The translations under genes and the position numbers were made by a program. Under the pieces are notes generated by a model. That model saw only the letters and a list, made by a program, of their open reading frames with translations, ran no database searches and had not been told where the DNA came from. This document shows, one piece after another, positions 1-11,880 of a DNA stretch of 64,000 bases. The DNA is from Cryptomeria japonica (taxonomy: Eukaryota > Streptophyta > Pinopsida > Cupressales > Cupressaceae). The stretch lies in NCBI RefSeq assembly GCF_030272615.1, contig NC_081406.1, positions 140,710,361 through 140,774,360 on the forward strand, written 5' to 3'. Position 1 is the first letter of the stretch. Each line of letters begins with the position of its first letter.

Positions 1-2673
1 ATAGGTACAGTGTTATCAATTGCCTTGTAGGCCAATGCATTGAAATCCGTTATATTTTTTATTGAATCCAAAAGTACCTCTATAACATTAGTAGGTCTTA
101 ATTCACTTGCTGATGTGCCAAATGTCTGACCAATTGCCTTTATTACCTTTGTGCTTCCATTAGTTGTAACCATTTTATTTGTGTTTTCTGTTGGTGGATC
201 AGTCTGGGTTTGCATCTCAGCTTGCAAGGGTTTCTCAAACTGTTTTGATGTCTTAGTGATTGCCAGTTTCTCTACCTCAGCATGTACCTCCACCTCAGTA
301 GGTTTCTCAGTGAGTTCAACTATTGGTATCTCAGTCTCTGGTGGTCCTGTGCCAGCATCTATTCCTTTAATAGGTTTCTCTATTTCTAATGGTTGCTTAG
401 GTTGAGTTGGGATCTCAACTTCAACAATCTCTATAGGTTTCTCTGCCAAGTTGCCACTATCAACATTGTCTTCCTTAGCCTCTAAACTATCCTTGTCTAC
501 AACAATATTTACTTCCTGAGTATCCACATTCATGGTGAAGAGTATCTCAGATTTAGGATTTGTGTCATCATGTGTAACACCTTCAATGTCAATAACCGAT
601 GGATCATCTGTGTGTACCGGTGCAGTATCCAAAGGTGGCGGTAAATTGTCAGTGATCTTGATGTTTGGAATACCACCAATTTTTCCTTTGCCCTTGTCCT
701 TATCCTTCTAATACACTTTAATTGTCTTCTTCGGTCGATTCATTTCCTCTTGTTTTTCCTTCTCCACAAAAAATATATCCCAGTTATCAGCAGTCTCATC
801 TACAATATCTTTTACTCTTCCTGCCATTAAACTTACTTGTCGGTGTCCACTGGCAAAAATAGATCAGTTAACCTCAGAAATTAATTCATCAATTTCCTCT
901 TTTGAATTTACAAGATGTATAGCTAGAAGTTTTTCAATCTTTGGTTTCTTATCTAATTCCATCACTACAATCCTTTTTGCTTCCAATCTCCTATACAAAT
1001 AATTGGGTAAGTCATCCACAAGTTCAATTAAAACCTTTTTATATATGTCCAGATGTAAGATAATATTGTTCTCAATGCTTTCCATGTCAGAATCATTAAA
1101 TGTGTTATACAGTTGGTGTACATTAGCCCAATTTCCATCATCGGTTATCTCATTCGATAAATCATTCAAGGAAGGAGTAACAGGTTGTTGTTTCTTCTTT
1201 AGTGTTAGTTTCTTTGGTGGTCCCCTTACTGCCTGTTGTTTCTTCCTCAAAGTCCTTGTTCTCTTAGGTGAAGGAGAGGGTATCGGTGAAGGTTTTATCT
1301 TCTTCTTTTCAACTCTTTTAAACTTTGCTGGTTTCTCACTGTCAGTTCCAGAAGATGTGCCAACCAATGAAATGTGTGCCTTTGGTTGAAGTCCTTCAAG
1401 ATCACTAGCCGATATGCCACTAATGTTCATTACATTTTCCTTGATTTCCTTAACTTTATTGGAAGCATCTCTAATAAATTTTTCTCTTTTCTTTCTTTGC
1501 TTCAATTTATTTACATCACTTTCAATAGTCTCAGCACTACCAAAAAATTGTTTTGGTGGTTCTCTTGGTGCATCTAGTAAAGCTTTTGCATATGTCTCAA
1601 GAATGTTAATATCTACCTCATATCCCATTTCAGTCACCTAGATAGTCCTAGGGAGTAGAGCCTCCATCCATGTCTCATCTCTCTTGATAACAATATAATT
1701 TTCTTTGTTATATTTTTCCACTACACTCTGTGGTAGCCTTTCTCTAGTTCTCATTTTAGCTTGGAAAGTTTTGAAGTATTCAATTATGTTGTTGTCTCTA
1801 GCAGTTCCCATGCTGGTAAAAGCTTCCTGTAATTTTTTTCCTACCAATATATCATATTCAAAGTCTTTAGGTCATGTACTAGGGATTTCCTTAGTGAAAT
1901 ACAACATCAAGCATACCAAAAGATTTCCAAAGCGGAATGTCCCTTTCTTATCTGCTTTAATATTTTTCAAATTGACAATGAGTTCATCTTTTAGCCATTC
2001 ACACACATCTATCATTGCATTGTTGTTAACCATCTCATAAACACTATTTATACAAAGACTAGAAATTAAATTTAGCCTGTTAGCAGGTGTAGTCTTGTAA
2101 CCTAGCACCATACTTACAAATCTTACATTGATGTCTTTGATATCATTCACTCTCAGTGATCTATTGTCAGATGTTTCTCTAGTTAGGGTCATTTTTTTTG
2201 TTAGGAATCTTCTTAGTCTTATCAGGTTTGCTGCCAATTGAGGGTAAACCAGTTATTGCCCTAATTGCTTGCCGGGTTATTTTGCAGACAGAATCCAACC
2301 ATAAGAATTCTCCATGTGCTCTACTCAAAATAATTCTTACTACTTCCTTTGGAAATTGGGGAATGTTCGGTATCTCCACAAAACCTAGAGTTTCTATAAT
2401 CGTGTGTTCAGGTTTAACAACACCATTTTCATCACAAATCACTTTAGTAAACATTTTCATCAATTCTTTGAAACCTAGTTCTTCTATATTGCAATGTATA
2501 TAAATCCTAGGGTCTTCTACAAATACTACACCTTTAGGAATTTTTGAAAATGCCCCTATAGAGTCATCTTGCTTAGCAACTTCGGGAATTATCTTAAATA
2601 CGGGCCTTGGGCATTTCACATTTTCCACAATAGTAGGGCTCGGAATAAACTCGGGAGCAGAAGAAGAAGCCAT
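1..2673 (-). pseudogene. Element X ORF2, unrecognised protein, broken and running off the left edge
   Basis: A long minus-strand reading frame starts with MASSSAPEFIPSPTIVE at 2673 and is readable for almost 890 codons to position 1. It is broken by one frameshift near 2180-2237 and by in-frame stops near 1870, 1638, 864 and 710. The first half is globular, with a segment NDIKDINVRFVSMVLGYK followed by a Cys/Leu-rich helical stretch (about 1900-2150). The middle (about 1190-1330) is Lys/Pro rich and basic. The last 250 codons are acidic and rich in Pro, Glu, Thr and Val, probably disordered. I do not recognise the family. I see no reverse transcriptase, protease, integrase or transposase motif. 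It lies 340 bp downstream of the element X gag, where pol would be expected in an LTR retrotransposon, so I infer it belongs to that element. It could instead be a separate gymnosperm transposon ORF. Confidence 0.55.
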
Positions 2674-3015
2674 TGAAAAATACCTTTAGTTGCCTAATCA
2701 TATTTTGAATGGCTAAAAAAATCACTCTGCACCTTCGTCTTGAATGCCTTCACTCTATTTTCATGCTCTCTTCTAATTTGAATGCTCGGTGAGTCAAAAA
2801 TGAGGGAAATTAGCTGATTTATAATGACATTTCTCTCACCAACCACACTAAATGCTCGCCAGTTAAGTGAAAATTTAACACATCTACTAGTAAAGAAGAA
2901 ATCTATCTTCTCACCATCAAATGAGGGTAATCTGCATGATTTTCAACTTACTGCAATACCCCCAAAGGGTTATTTCTTAGTTGGATGAAGAATCTCCTAC
3001 CGGTGAAGGATTACT
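2674..3015 (-). other. Spacer between element X gag and ORF2
   Basis: Between the gag stop at 3016-3018 and the ORF2 start at 2673 there is about 340 bp of AT-rich sequence without a readable frame. I see no protease or other pol domain in it. Confidence 0.4.
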
Positions 3016-3979
3016 CTATTCTACCAGTATAGAGATAGTTTCATCAACATTATGATCTCTCTTCCTAATCCATTGTTTTGAAAATTCTTGCTTTACCTCA
3101 TCTACCTTTTCTTTGCCTTTCAAACTGGATCCTTTATTGTTTGCTGGCGACGTCTTGCTTCTACAAAATTTGGCAATATGTCCACTTTTGTTACAAGCAT
3201 AACAAGTCACATTATTCCTCTAAATAGCCTTTCCATATCCTACACCGGTTTGTGTTCTGCATTGATTAGATAAGTGTCCATATTTTCCACAAATATAGCA
3301 TTTCACATTCATTTTGCAGTTTTTTGAATTATGACCAACTTTGTTGCATTTGGAACATTGACCGGTGGGTGTATTAATATTCTGATTGTTTCTAAATCTA
3401 CACTTATTTTCTCAATGACCATATTTTTTGCAATTGAAACATTTTTCATTAAACTTATAGGCATTAGGTTGTCTTACTAGTTTGTTTTGATCTAGATTGT
3501 TTGCAGTACTAGAACTTTCTCCAACTTCAAATCCAAGTCCATTAGTATCTCCATTAGGTTTCTGACTTTTCAGCATGTCATCAAGCTCCTCTGAACTTTT
3601 CTTGAATTTCTCTTTATGTTGATTTGTAGTAGCCAACTCATTTTCCAGAATTTCCTTTTGTCTCATAAGCTCAGTTTTATCATGTTGCATGTGAATCAAA
3701 TCTGTCTTTAACATATCATTTTCATGACTAAGTCTTAGATTTTCATTTCCAGCATCATTGAGTCTTCTAGTCAAGTCTTCTTCATTCTTCTTCATGTCTT
3801 CAATGTCTTTACATAACCTCATAGTCATATCTTTTATTTCATTCTTCATATTACTGTTTTCCTATCTCAACTTGTTTGCAAGTTCATTAATAGTTTCTTT
3901 TTCCTCATCATCTTTCTGCATCTTCTCATGAACTTCTTTTATTTTATTTTGTGCTATAGCAAGGTTCTCCTGAAGTCCT
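3016..3979 (-). pseudogene. Element X gag, main part: coiled coil plus four CCHC zinc knuckles
   Basis: Nucleocapsid-type retrotransposon protein. Reading the minus strand from 3979, the first 190 codons are Glu/Lys/Asn rich with heptad-like Leu spacing, typical of a coiled coil. They are followed by a Ser/Asn linker and then four zinc knuckles of the form C-X2-C-X4-H-X4-C in a single frame: CFNCKKYGH, QCSKCNKVGHNSKNC, KCYICGKYGHLSNQC and TCYACNKSGHIAKFC. The basic C-terminal tail ends at a TAG at 3016. Three internal stops are seen, one upstream of the ATG at 3849, one inside the first knuckle and one between the third and fourth knuckles. The upstream end is cut at 3979 by element C, and the same frame resumes at 17581. 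Zinc knuckles bind the element RNA in known gag proteins. Family placement (Copia-like) is inferred from the PBS and LTR type, since no pol is visible. Confidence 0.75.
3975..3979. repeat. Target site duplication of element C, left copy (GTCCT)
   Basis: GTCCT directly precedes the left LTR of element C and occurs again at 17576-17580 directly after the right LTR. Removing one copy plus the element rejoins the element X gag in frame. Confidence 0.85.
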
Positions 3980-5220
3980 TGTCGTGCCCAAACTTTTGGG
4001 CAAAAAAATGGAAAACCAAATTTTTTTTGAACAACATAAACTCATAACATAGCCTACATTAAAATGAAATCAATAGAGTTTTGTCTTAACTAAGATGTAA
4101 GTAGAATCGTTCACTAATGTTTGATTAATTAACTCACTCATAAAAGTGACATTAATTAATAAGGACTAATTATGCCTTAAGAGGGTCTTCGCAATTTAAT
4201 TAGATATTTCAACTAACCTAATTAAATTGCCGATAATTAAAGTTGAAGGAGAATTAGATATTAAAATTGCATCTAAATTATTCTGGGCAAATTGAATAAT
4301 GTTACAGATATCTTAAATCTACAATTTAATTAATTGAGAGCACGCAAATTTCGTTATTTATATGTAGCCAAGAAGGTTTCAAATTTAATAATGTTATTTG
4401 CCAAATAATTCTAATTTATACTATAGCCAAGTTTAATTTCCCCTAAACCTTCAATTTTGACGATTTAAGAAATCTGGCCAACACTGGCCTCATAGGCTAA
4501 AAATTCGTAAAAATAATTAATAATTTTCAATCATAAATTTTCCCCAATTTAAAATATAACTTAACATCCATATTTAATTGAATATATCAAATAACTATAT
4601 AGTTTCCTTAGTTGAATAATTTAAATCAATTATGCGATTAATGTAACCATATAACATTAATCTACATTTTAAATCTTATAAAATAAACTATATTAAAAAT
4701 TAATTTTCTCCCAAATCGAATAAGGAGTTTTAAATTAATAACACATATGGCTAAAATTATATGGTGGAAATCTTTTTCAAGATTTGAAAAGTATTTCCCC
4801 CCCCTTCTTATTTTAATTTATATTTTAAATCTCAAACCCTAACTAGGGTTGAGTAAATATCCTCTCCTATATTTTGTTTAAAATCAACTTAATAATTCCT
4901 CTCTTTTATTTATATATTATTAGCTAACCCTAATACTTTTTGTCTTTTTATTTGAATGCAACCGTAATCCAGATTTGGATTAGGGTTGCATATTTTATCC
5001 AACTAAAAATCTTAATCTTTTTGTGTTGCCTTTACCCTAACCTGAAACTAGGTTAGGGTTTATCCTTTTCTTTTGTGTGTGTGTGTGTGCATGTTGTGTG
5101 TTATGCAGGGCCGAGACAAGGCAAGGCGGCAACCAAGATAGTGCAAGGCAGCGGCCGAGTGAAAGAGCAGAGCCCGAATGGAGGTTGGGTTTCATAGTGC
5201 AGGGCTCCCCCCTCAGACGC

Positions 5221-5430
5221 CACTCTGCGTACACACAGTGGTGGCGATGTCGTTCACTGTGTGCACCCACAGTGGCAGCTGGTGCCATCCACTGTGTGTA
5301 CACACAGTGGCAGCCGGTGTCGTCCACTATATGTAAGCACAGTGGTGGCCGCAACACCTCCCGTGCCATCCACTATGTGTAAACACAGTGGCTTGGCCCG
5401 TGAGCTGTCCACTGTGTTAACAAAAATTGG
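5221..5430. repeat. Array of about six palindromes in the 3' LTR of element C
   Basis: Each unit is an imperfect palindrome of the type CCACTGTGTGT followed by its reverse complement, separated by 15-25 bases of GC-rich spacer (GGCAGCCGGTGTCGT-like). The unit at 5289-5310 is a perfect 22-base palindrome. Others start near 5221, 5254, 5323, 5369 and 5408 with mismatches. The array is a GC-rich island in an AT-rich LTR. Confidence 0.8.
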
Positions 5431-5578
5431 TTCGGCCCTATGCCCCTAATTTTATTTATTATTATTTTTTTTTCCTACTTACCATGTTTAAAATGTGAAT
5501 AAAAATATACATATATATATATATATATATAAACAGATTCAATCATATATCTTTGTTATATTTATGCATTTTTTTTAA

Positions 5579-5618
<40 letters not shown>

Positions 5619-5949
5619 AAAGTCTTAGGGTTAGGATCCTTTTTTTTTTAGAATAAATTTATACATTAGCATGCAGGTATGTTAGAAATGTACAGACAAC
5701 CCTTAGATAGATTTAGTTATATATTTTCTTGTTTGAAAGGATTTAATTATTCATAATTAGTTTAACTTATACCTTCATTGTCTAAGACTAGATCTACATG
5801 CATTTCTTCTTTTTTTTCAAACAACAATACATTTTTTTCACAATAATACTAGCAGCAAGCTAAAGATTGTAATTAGGTTTTATTATTATTTCTTTTGTTT
5901 ATAGATTAATTTTCTACTATGTATAAACAAAAGTAAAAATGATAAAAAT

Positions 5950-6090
5950 AATAAAATTTAAATATTGCAGGTAAATACTTAAAACACATTGCATTTCTTT
6001 TTTCTTTTTAAAATGACAGTAACAACAACATTTAAATAGTGCAGGAAAATACTTAAAAACACATTGCATTTCTTTTTCTGCATCTTTCAT
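5950..6090. repeat. 74-bp tandem repeat in LTR of element C
   Basis: The motif AAATATTGCAGGTAAATACT...ACATTGCATTTCTTT occurs twice with a 74-base offset. The same pair is present in the other LTR at about 15098-15235, so it predates the insertion of C. Confidence 0.7.
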
Positions 6091-8426
6091 TTCTTTACAA
6101 AAATTGCAAAAATAAACAACAATAGATTCCAGTTTAAGACAAAATTAAATAAAAATAACAGCAGCAATATATTACAGAATTTAAATAAAAATGCTTTTCA
6201 TATATGAATGGTTTGAACACAAGTTGTCAAATTTTTTTACAAATGGGGAAAAATACCCAACTAGTCTCTCATCCCTAATAGATAAGGACTTAAATAAATA
6301 ACACATTTCTATCTTTCAAAATAATTACAATAAATACATCTTTATTTCTTTCTTTCTGCAACTAAGTAAAATCTGCAACTCCTAGCTTTCCTTTCCAAGC
6401 AACCTGCATTTAAAAATTTAAGGCTGTGACCATGGGGTGCTCACCTCCTAGCCTAGGCTTACTAGAAACCAAATCCGAGCTCAGAGAACCAAGTATTAGA
6501 TGGGTTACACTCAAGCAAACACAAACAAGCAAAGGAGAAAAACATAACAAACACATTCCCATTCCCAAGCTGAAACTTCATCACATAATGTGATGTTTTA
6601 CTAGTGTGGAAGTGGACCAAGTACCTTTGAGGAGATCTGCTAAATAGTAACTCACATCCAACTCATGGTATCCAAGAACACAACAAAACTCATCTTAACC
6701 CCCATATCCTTATGACCCCCAAAGGCACACATGCCATATTTTCCCCCCTTATGACCCCCGAATGCATAAACAGAACTATGCAGCAAGGGTCACATGGACA
6801 AACCCTTGAGATCTCTCTCATGATGAGAGCCTCTCACTCTAAGGTTGTCAAACTCCTTCCACCCCCAAGACCATTTTTCCCTCCCAAGGGTAAGACGACC
6901 TTGGATACTCCCAAAGCAAAATAAAATGCATATCAAAGTAAAGGAAGAAACCACATAAAATCTTTCACAAATACAATACAAGGAAAAATTACAATATTTT
7001 CATTCAAGCATGCTACAAACAGATTTTAACATATAAGCAAGATAATGCACCTACCTTGAATCTGCCAACAGGTTTTCTAGGGATAGTTTGGAGAAGAGAA
7101 GCTCAATCCACAAAACTTTTCTGCAACACTTAGCCAATTTTTCCTATTCTCAAACTGGTTTTTTTCATTCAAAAATATTCCAAAATCTCCAAAGATGGAG
7201 AGTGGGTGATTAGCTCACTAAGCCTCAATCTCTAGCCTAAGAAGGCTTCTCTCACTCCTTCCAACCTCTTGGATAGAGTGAGGGACTCCCATTGGTTGGT
7301 CTTCCCTAGGTCTTACACACTCCCTAACCAAGGCACCTCAAGAAGAGGAATGAAATGGGGAAGAGGAATGACACAAACCAAGAAGGTTCTCTAACCAAGG
7401 ATGGCACTCCTATAGATGAAATTCGTCCATCTTGGGAAAACCACTTTTTTGGGTGGTTAAACAAGCCCTAGGGGAAAGACAAATGGCCAAATTTGGCCTT
7501 CACCCATAGGTACCCCATGAGGCTTAATAAAAATTCTCCAAAACTAACTCTAGGAGTTTATTTAACCCTTAGAAAGTCCACCTAAAGTTAACCTACAGGT
7601 CAAATCTAAGTTGACCCTCCTTATGGCTCACTATCCTAGATTTCTTGGCACCTTCAAGGATAATTAGGAAATATAACAATTAAACAAAAATAAATCTCTC
7701 CAAAAAGGTGACATGACAATTGCCAACACAACATACAACATATGTGTCAAGTGACACTACAAAAATAATTCCACATCACAATTACACACATGGCAATTGT
7801 CCCTTGAACGATTTAAACAATTTAATAGATACAATTTACACACATGCAAACAATTATGTTATCAAATAAAATATGATACATATGGGGTGTTGTCTCTCCA
7901 AATAGACAACCCCTGGTTTTACGAACGTACATAGGCCTAGGCTTGATTCTCCATAATATTTCCATGGTCACATGGATAATTTCCTGCGTATCTCAATTTA
8001 AACATTAGTACTTTCCAATAGCCTCATATAATATAAAACACATAATTAAGAATACAATTCAATCACTCTGCATAGAATTGACATTATGCGATACAATTTG
8101 CCACATATTAAAGCAATTCACAAAAGCAATTCATCATAGCCTTCATAATTTAATCGATTCATAAGATATGCGAACATATTTCTAGCATCATAATAAAGCC
8201 CTGCAAATCAAATAATGACATACATCATCTCAATGTTACCCTATTCAGGTTCATATAAAATTCTATATCTATAATGCATAGAAATGAAGCATCAATATAT
8301 CAATGTTATCCAATTCCGGGGATCATATAAAGTTCTATATCCATAATGCATAAAAAAATTAAGCATCCATAATAGTTCCAACATGAAAAACACTGAAATG
8401 CTAGGATGGGTCGGGGTAGGGCCTCA

Positions 8427-8440
8427 GACCCTCCCCCTCT
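8427..8440 (-). other. Element C polypurine tract
   Basis: The minus strand reads AGAGGGGGAGGGTC directly before the TGAGG start of the 3' LTR. It overlaps the last base of the pol stop codon (8439-8441). This is the position and composition expected for plus-strand DNA priming. Confidence 0.75.
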
Positions 8441-9939
8441 AGGCATGAACGTCCTCTTGGAGTTCATCAAAAAGATGAGGGTACCGTGATCTGATACGTG
8501 TTGCATCCTCCCATGAAGTTGTAACCTTGTCATAGCAATCCTATTGGACCCTAACCTAGTCTAGCTCTCGACCTTGAAGGGCCAACGTCCTGCCAGCCAA
8601 AATGTGAATGGGCTCCAAAGCTAGCTGCCCGTTGGACTCCACCTGCAAGGCATCCCAATCTAAAATATGAGACTCATCATAGATATACTTCCTCAAAACT
8701 GATACATGAAACACATCGTGGATGCATGACAGGCTAGGTGGCAAAGCTAGGCAATAAGAAACTGGTCCTATCCTCTCAAGGATCTCAAAAGGTCCGATAA
8801 AGTGAGGTGTGAGCTTAGAACCCTTTCCATAACGGATTGGACTCTTATGCGGCCGCACTCTCAGAAAAACTCTGTCTCCAACCATGTAACTCTAGTTTGT
8901 CCTCTTTGTATCTGCATATTTCTTCTACCTATCCTGTGCCTCTCTAAGGTGCTGTCTAATCAAAATTACCAACTACTCCATATCACAAACCATCTCAAGA
9001 CCTATGGCCACTCTATCCTCAATACGGTCCCAACTCAAAGGTGTCCTGCAAGGTCTGTCGTACAAAGCCTGAAAATGTGGCATCCCCAAAGAAGTGTGAT
9101 GCCCATTATTATAGGAAAACTCTACTAAATGAAGGTACTCCTCCCATCTGGTCTGATGATCCGTGATGTACATGTAGAGCATATCCTCTGACACATGGTT
9201 AACCCACTCTATCTGTCCATTCGTTTCTAGATGATAAGTTGTGCTGAAATTGAGCTTGGTGCCCATTGCTGCCTGTAATGCCTTCCAAAAGGAAGAAGTG
9301 AAGATGGAATCCCTGTCAGAAATAATCTTGTGTGGAACGCCATGAAGCCTGACAATGTCTCACAAAAACACCTGTGCCACTGCTGGTGCTGTGAAGGTAG
9401 TCCGGACTGGTGAGAAGTGGGCCACCTTGGTCAACTTGTCAACTATCACCAAGATAGAATCATGGAGATGAGATGACATGGGAAGACCAATGATGAAATC
9501 CATGGATATAGTATCCCACTTCCACTTTGGTATAGCATGAGACTGGAGCAACCCACCTAGATGGCGGTACTCTTCCTTGACTCTCTGACACTCAAGGCAT
9601 CGAGATACTAACTCAGTGATAAGCTGTTGCATACCTGGCCAATGATATAACTATCTCAAGTCTACATGCATCTTCTTAACCCTGGGATGTCCTGCATAAG
9701 GAGCTCTATGAGCCTCCATGACAATGAACTCCCGCAATCCCCTAGTAGAAGGTACATAGATGCACTCTCTATGCCGTAATAGTCCATCGGACTCTAATGA
9801 GTAATCCACATACTTCCCCTCCAGGGTCTCCTGAGATCGAATCCTCTGACAAACCTCTATATACCATCCATCCTCTGGCAACTGCTGCAATATACAGTCT
9901 CTCAAATCTGTGCTCATAGATATGGAGTATACCTCATGT
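8439..9939 (-). pseudogene. Element C integrase, with stop codons
   Basis: Order on the minus strand: an HHCC zinc-binding region (EAHRAPYAGHPRVKK, then CLECQRVKEEY, about 9570-9730), then the catalytic core with all three acidic residues visible: D in DTISMDFI (about 9515), D in ISDRDSIF (about 9325) and E in NGQIEWVNHV (about 9205). The C-terminal domain follows (GPFEILERIGPVSY, HDVFHVSVLRKY, about 8640-8830), then a chromodomain-like tail TTSWEDATRIRSRYPHLFDE ending at 8439. Stops occur in the same frame, for example near 9650, 9356, 8970, 8930, 8895, 8556 and 8543, several at positions where relatives have Gln, Arg or Trp. There is no frameshift. Integrase would insert the element cDNA into host chromatin; this copy cannot encode it whole. 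Confidence 0.85.
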
Positions 9940-10400
9940 CGTCTCCTACTCAAGGCATCTGCCACTACGTTCTCCTTCCCTTTGATGTAGTGGACATCAA
10001 AATCATACTCGCAAAGGAACTCCATCCATCTCCTCTAACGGGCATTAAGATTAGGCTGGGTAAAGATGTACTACAAATTCTGATGGTCTAAATGAAGCTC
10101 AAAGTGATGACCCAAAAGGAAGTGTCTCCACCTCACAAGTGCATGTACTACTGTTGCAAGCTCTAGGTCGTGCGTAGGGTAGTTAAGCTCTTAAGTCTTA
10201 ATTTTTCTAGACTCATACGCTATAACTCTACCCTCTTGCATAAGGACTGCTCCTAATCCATCCAAGGAAGCATCTGTGCATACCATGAAATCGGTTGTGG
10301 GGTCTAGCACAATAAGAATAGGTGCACTAGTGAGTGCCCTTTTTAGATCCTGAAAAACACTCTCACACTTCTCTGTCCACTAGAATTTCTTTCCCTTTCG
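9940..10400 (-). pseudogene. Element C RNase H domain, with stop codons
   Basis: The readable frame contains [20 protein letters not shown] (first catalytic Asp), a DLELATVVHALVRWRHFL helix (catalytic Glu), LDHQNL (catalytic Asp) and the end motif KGKENVVADALSRR near 9965. This is the Gypsy RNase H that degrades RNA in the RNA:DNA hybrid. Stops interrupt it near 10383, 10195, 10070 and 10034, in the same frame as RT and integrase. Confidence 0.85.
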
Positions 10401-11363
10401 CTAGAGGGATGTGATGGGGTGTGTAACTCTGGAAAATCCCTCAACAAAGCATTTGTAGTACCCTGCTAGACCCATGAAGCTCCTGACCTCTGTCACACTA
10501 GTTGGCACAGGCCAATCCATAATAGCTCTGATCTTTGATGGGTCAACTGAGATCCCATCACCGGATATAACATGTCCAAGGTACTTGACCTCTAATCTAA
10601 AGAAAGCACACTTTGACAAACTGCTGTACAATTGGTTGTCCTTCAAGTACTACAAAACCTACCTCAAATGCTCTTCATGCTCCTTCTCATTTCGAGAATA
10701 TATCAATATATCATCAAGGAACACAATCACAAATAGGTCAACGAAAGTGCAGAATACCCCATTCATGAGACTCATGAATACAATTGGAGCATTCATAAGA
10801 CTGAATGAGACCACAGTGAACTCATAGTGGCCATATCTAGTGCGAAATGCGGTCTTGTGGATATCACTCTCCACAATCCTCAACTGATGATACCTTGACT
10901 TCAGATCTATTTTGGAAAACACTTTAGCACCCTGAAGCCGATCAAACAAGTCATCGATCCTAGGCAAGGGATAACAATTCTTGATGGTTACTTTATTCAG
11001 TTTCCTATAATCCATGCATAACCGAAGGGACCCATCCTTCTTCTTCATGAAGATGACTAGTGCGCCCCAAGGGGAGATGCTAGGATGAATGTGACCCTTC
11101 TCTAAGAGTTCCTCTAGCTGCATCTTGAGCTCATTAAGCTCATGTGTGGTCATCCTATAAGGTGCTCTCGAAACTGGCTCGGCTCCTGGCACCAAATCTA
11201 TGTGGAAGTCAATCTCTCTGCTAGGTGGCATACCGGGTAGCTCAGTTGGAAACACATCTGCAAATGCCTCAAGGATAGGATGATCATCTGGGGAAGGCTC
11301 CCTCTCATTTTCTTCGTCTCTATCATTGATGGTGATAGCAAACAACTGGCATCCCTTTTGCAT
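10401..11363 (-). pseudogene. Element C reverse transcriptase
   Basis: The frame 11363-10659 is open and carries the Gypsy RT signature: [22 protein letters not shown], then [47 protein letters not shown] and the catalytic FLDDILIYS at 10710-10721 (the second and third catalytic Asp; FLDD replaces the more usual YLDD). The connection region follows at 10646-10401 ([37 protein letters not shown]). One stop separates the two pieces near 10650. RT copies element RNA into cDNA. NAPIVFM, where relatives have NAPATFM or similar, suggests point decay. Confidence 0.9.
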
Positions 11364-11876
11364 GCTTCACTTAAGCTACATAGCGGAAATCATACGAAGA
11401 GTCACGGGTCTCTAAATCCCAGTGATTACTATGGGAGCACCATGATCATCCTCACACTTGATCTTTTTCAAGTGACAATCCATCTTGGCCCTATGGGTGT
11501 AAAGTCAATCCATGCCAAGTATGACACCATAAGATCTGAGTGGTGTAACTCTAAGGTCTACTAAGGTGGTGGTATTACCAAACTGGAGTGGACATCCCCT
11601 AACCTCTAAATCCACTGACACTCTAGCCCTTGAAGCTAACTCCACTTCCCAGCTGACACCTTGCCTAACTGCCACTAGCCCGCAACGCTCCACAACCAAT
11701 GGAGATATAAAGGATTCAGTCGCTCCTGAGTCAAACAATATAGAAATACCGATACCTCTAATCATACCTACAGCCTCAATGACTGTGGCCTGGTGCTCTA
11801 CTTGGCAGTTGTCAACCACTGCAAAGACTCTATGGGACTTGCCCATATCTCCAACTATAGGCTTTGATGTTGTCAT
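11364..11876 (-). pseudogene. Element C aspartic protease
   Basis: A retropepsin-like domain, open from 11876 to 11505, that would cleave the Gag-Pol polyprotein. The active-site motif is LFDSGATESFIS (about 11720), and the flap/C-terminal end is YGVILGMD at 11505, where family members continue with WL. Beyond 11505 the frame is interrupted by stops before RT resumes at 11363. It sits immediately after the gag zinc knuckle in the same frame. Confidence 0.85.
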
Positions 11877-11880
11877 CCTT

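Larger units (their letters stand above)
3980..8426 (-). repeat. Element C 3' LTR
   Basis: On the plus strand it starts TGTCGTGCCCAAAC and ends GGTAGGGCCTCA, matching 13119-17575 almost throughout. It contains a GC-rich palindrome array (5221-5430), TA dinucleotide runs (about 5507-5531 and 5582-5617) and a tandem repeat with a 74 bp offset near 5950-6090. The short ORFs within it have no family features. Confidence 0.9.

Noticed and set aside
5221-5430. Possible CRISPR-like array (regular palindromic repeats with spacers)
   Set aside because: The units are imperfect, the spacers are alike rather than unique, it occurs in both LTRs of a plant retrotransposon, and there are no cas genes.
5037-5449. 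Cys/His-rich frames on both strands resembling zinc-finger repeats
   Set aside because: They are translations of the palindrome array, occur in several frames at once and lie inside an LTR.
6712-6924. 70-codon frame also present at 15859-16071
   Set aside because: It is present twice only because the two LTRs are copies. It has no family features, and frame conservation is expected from their overall similarity.
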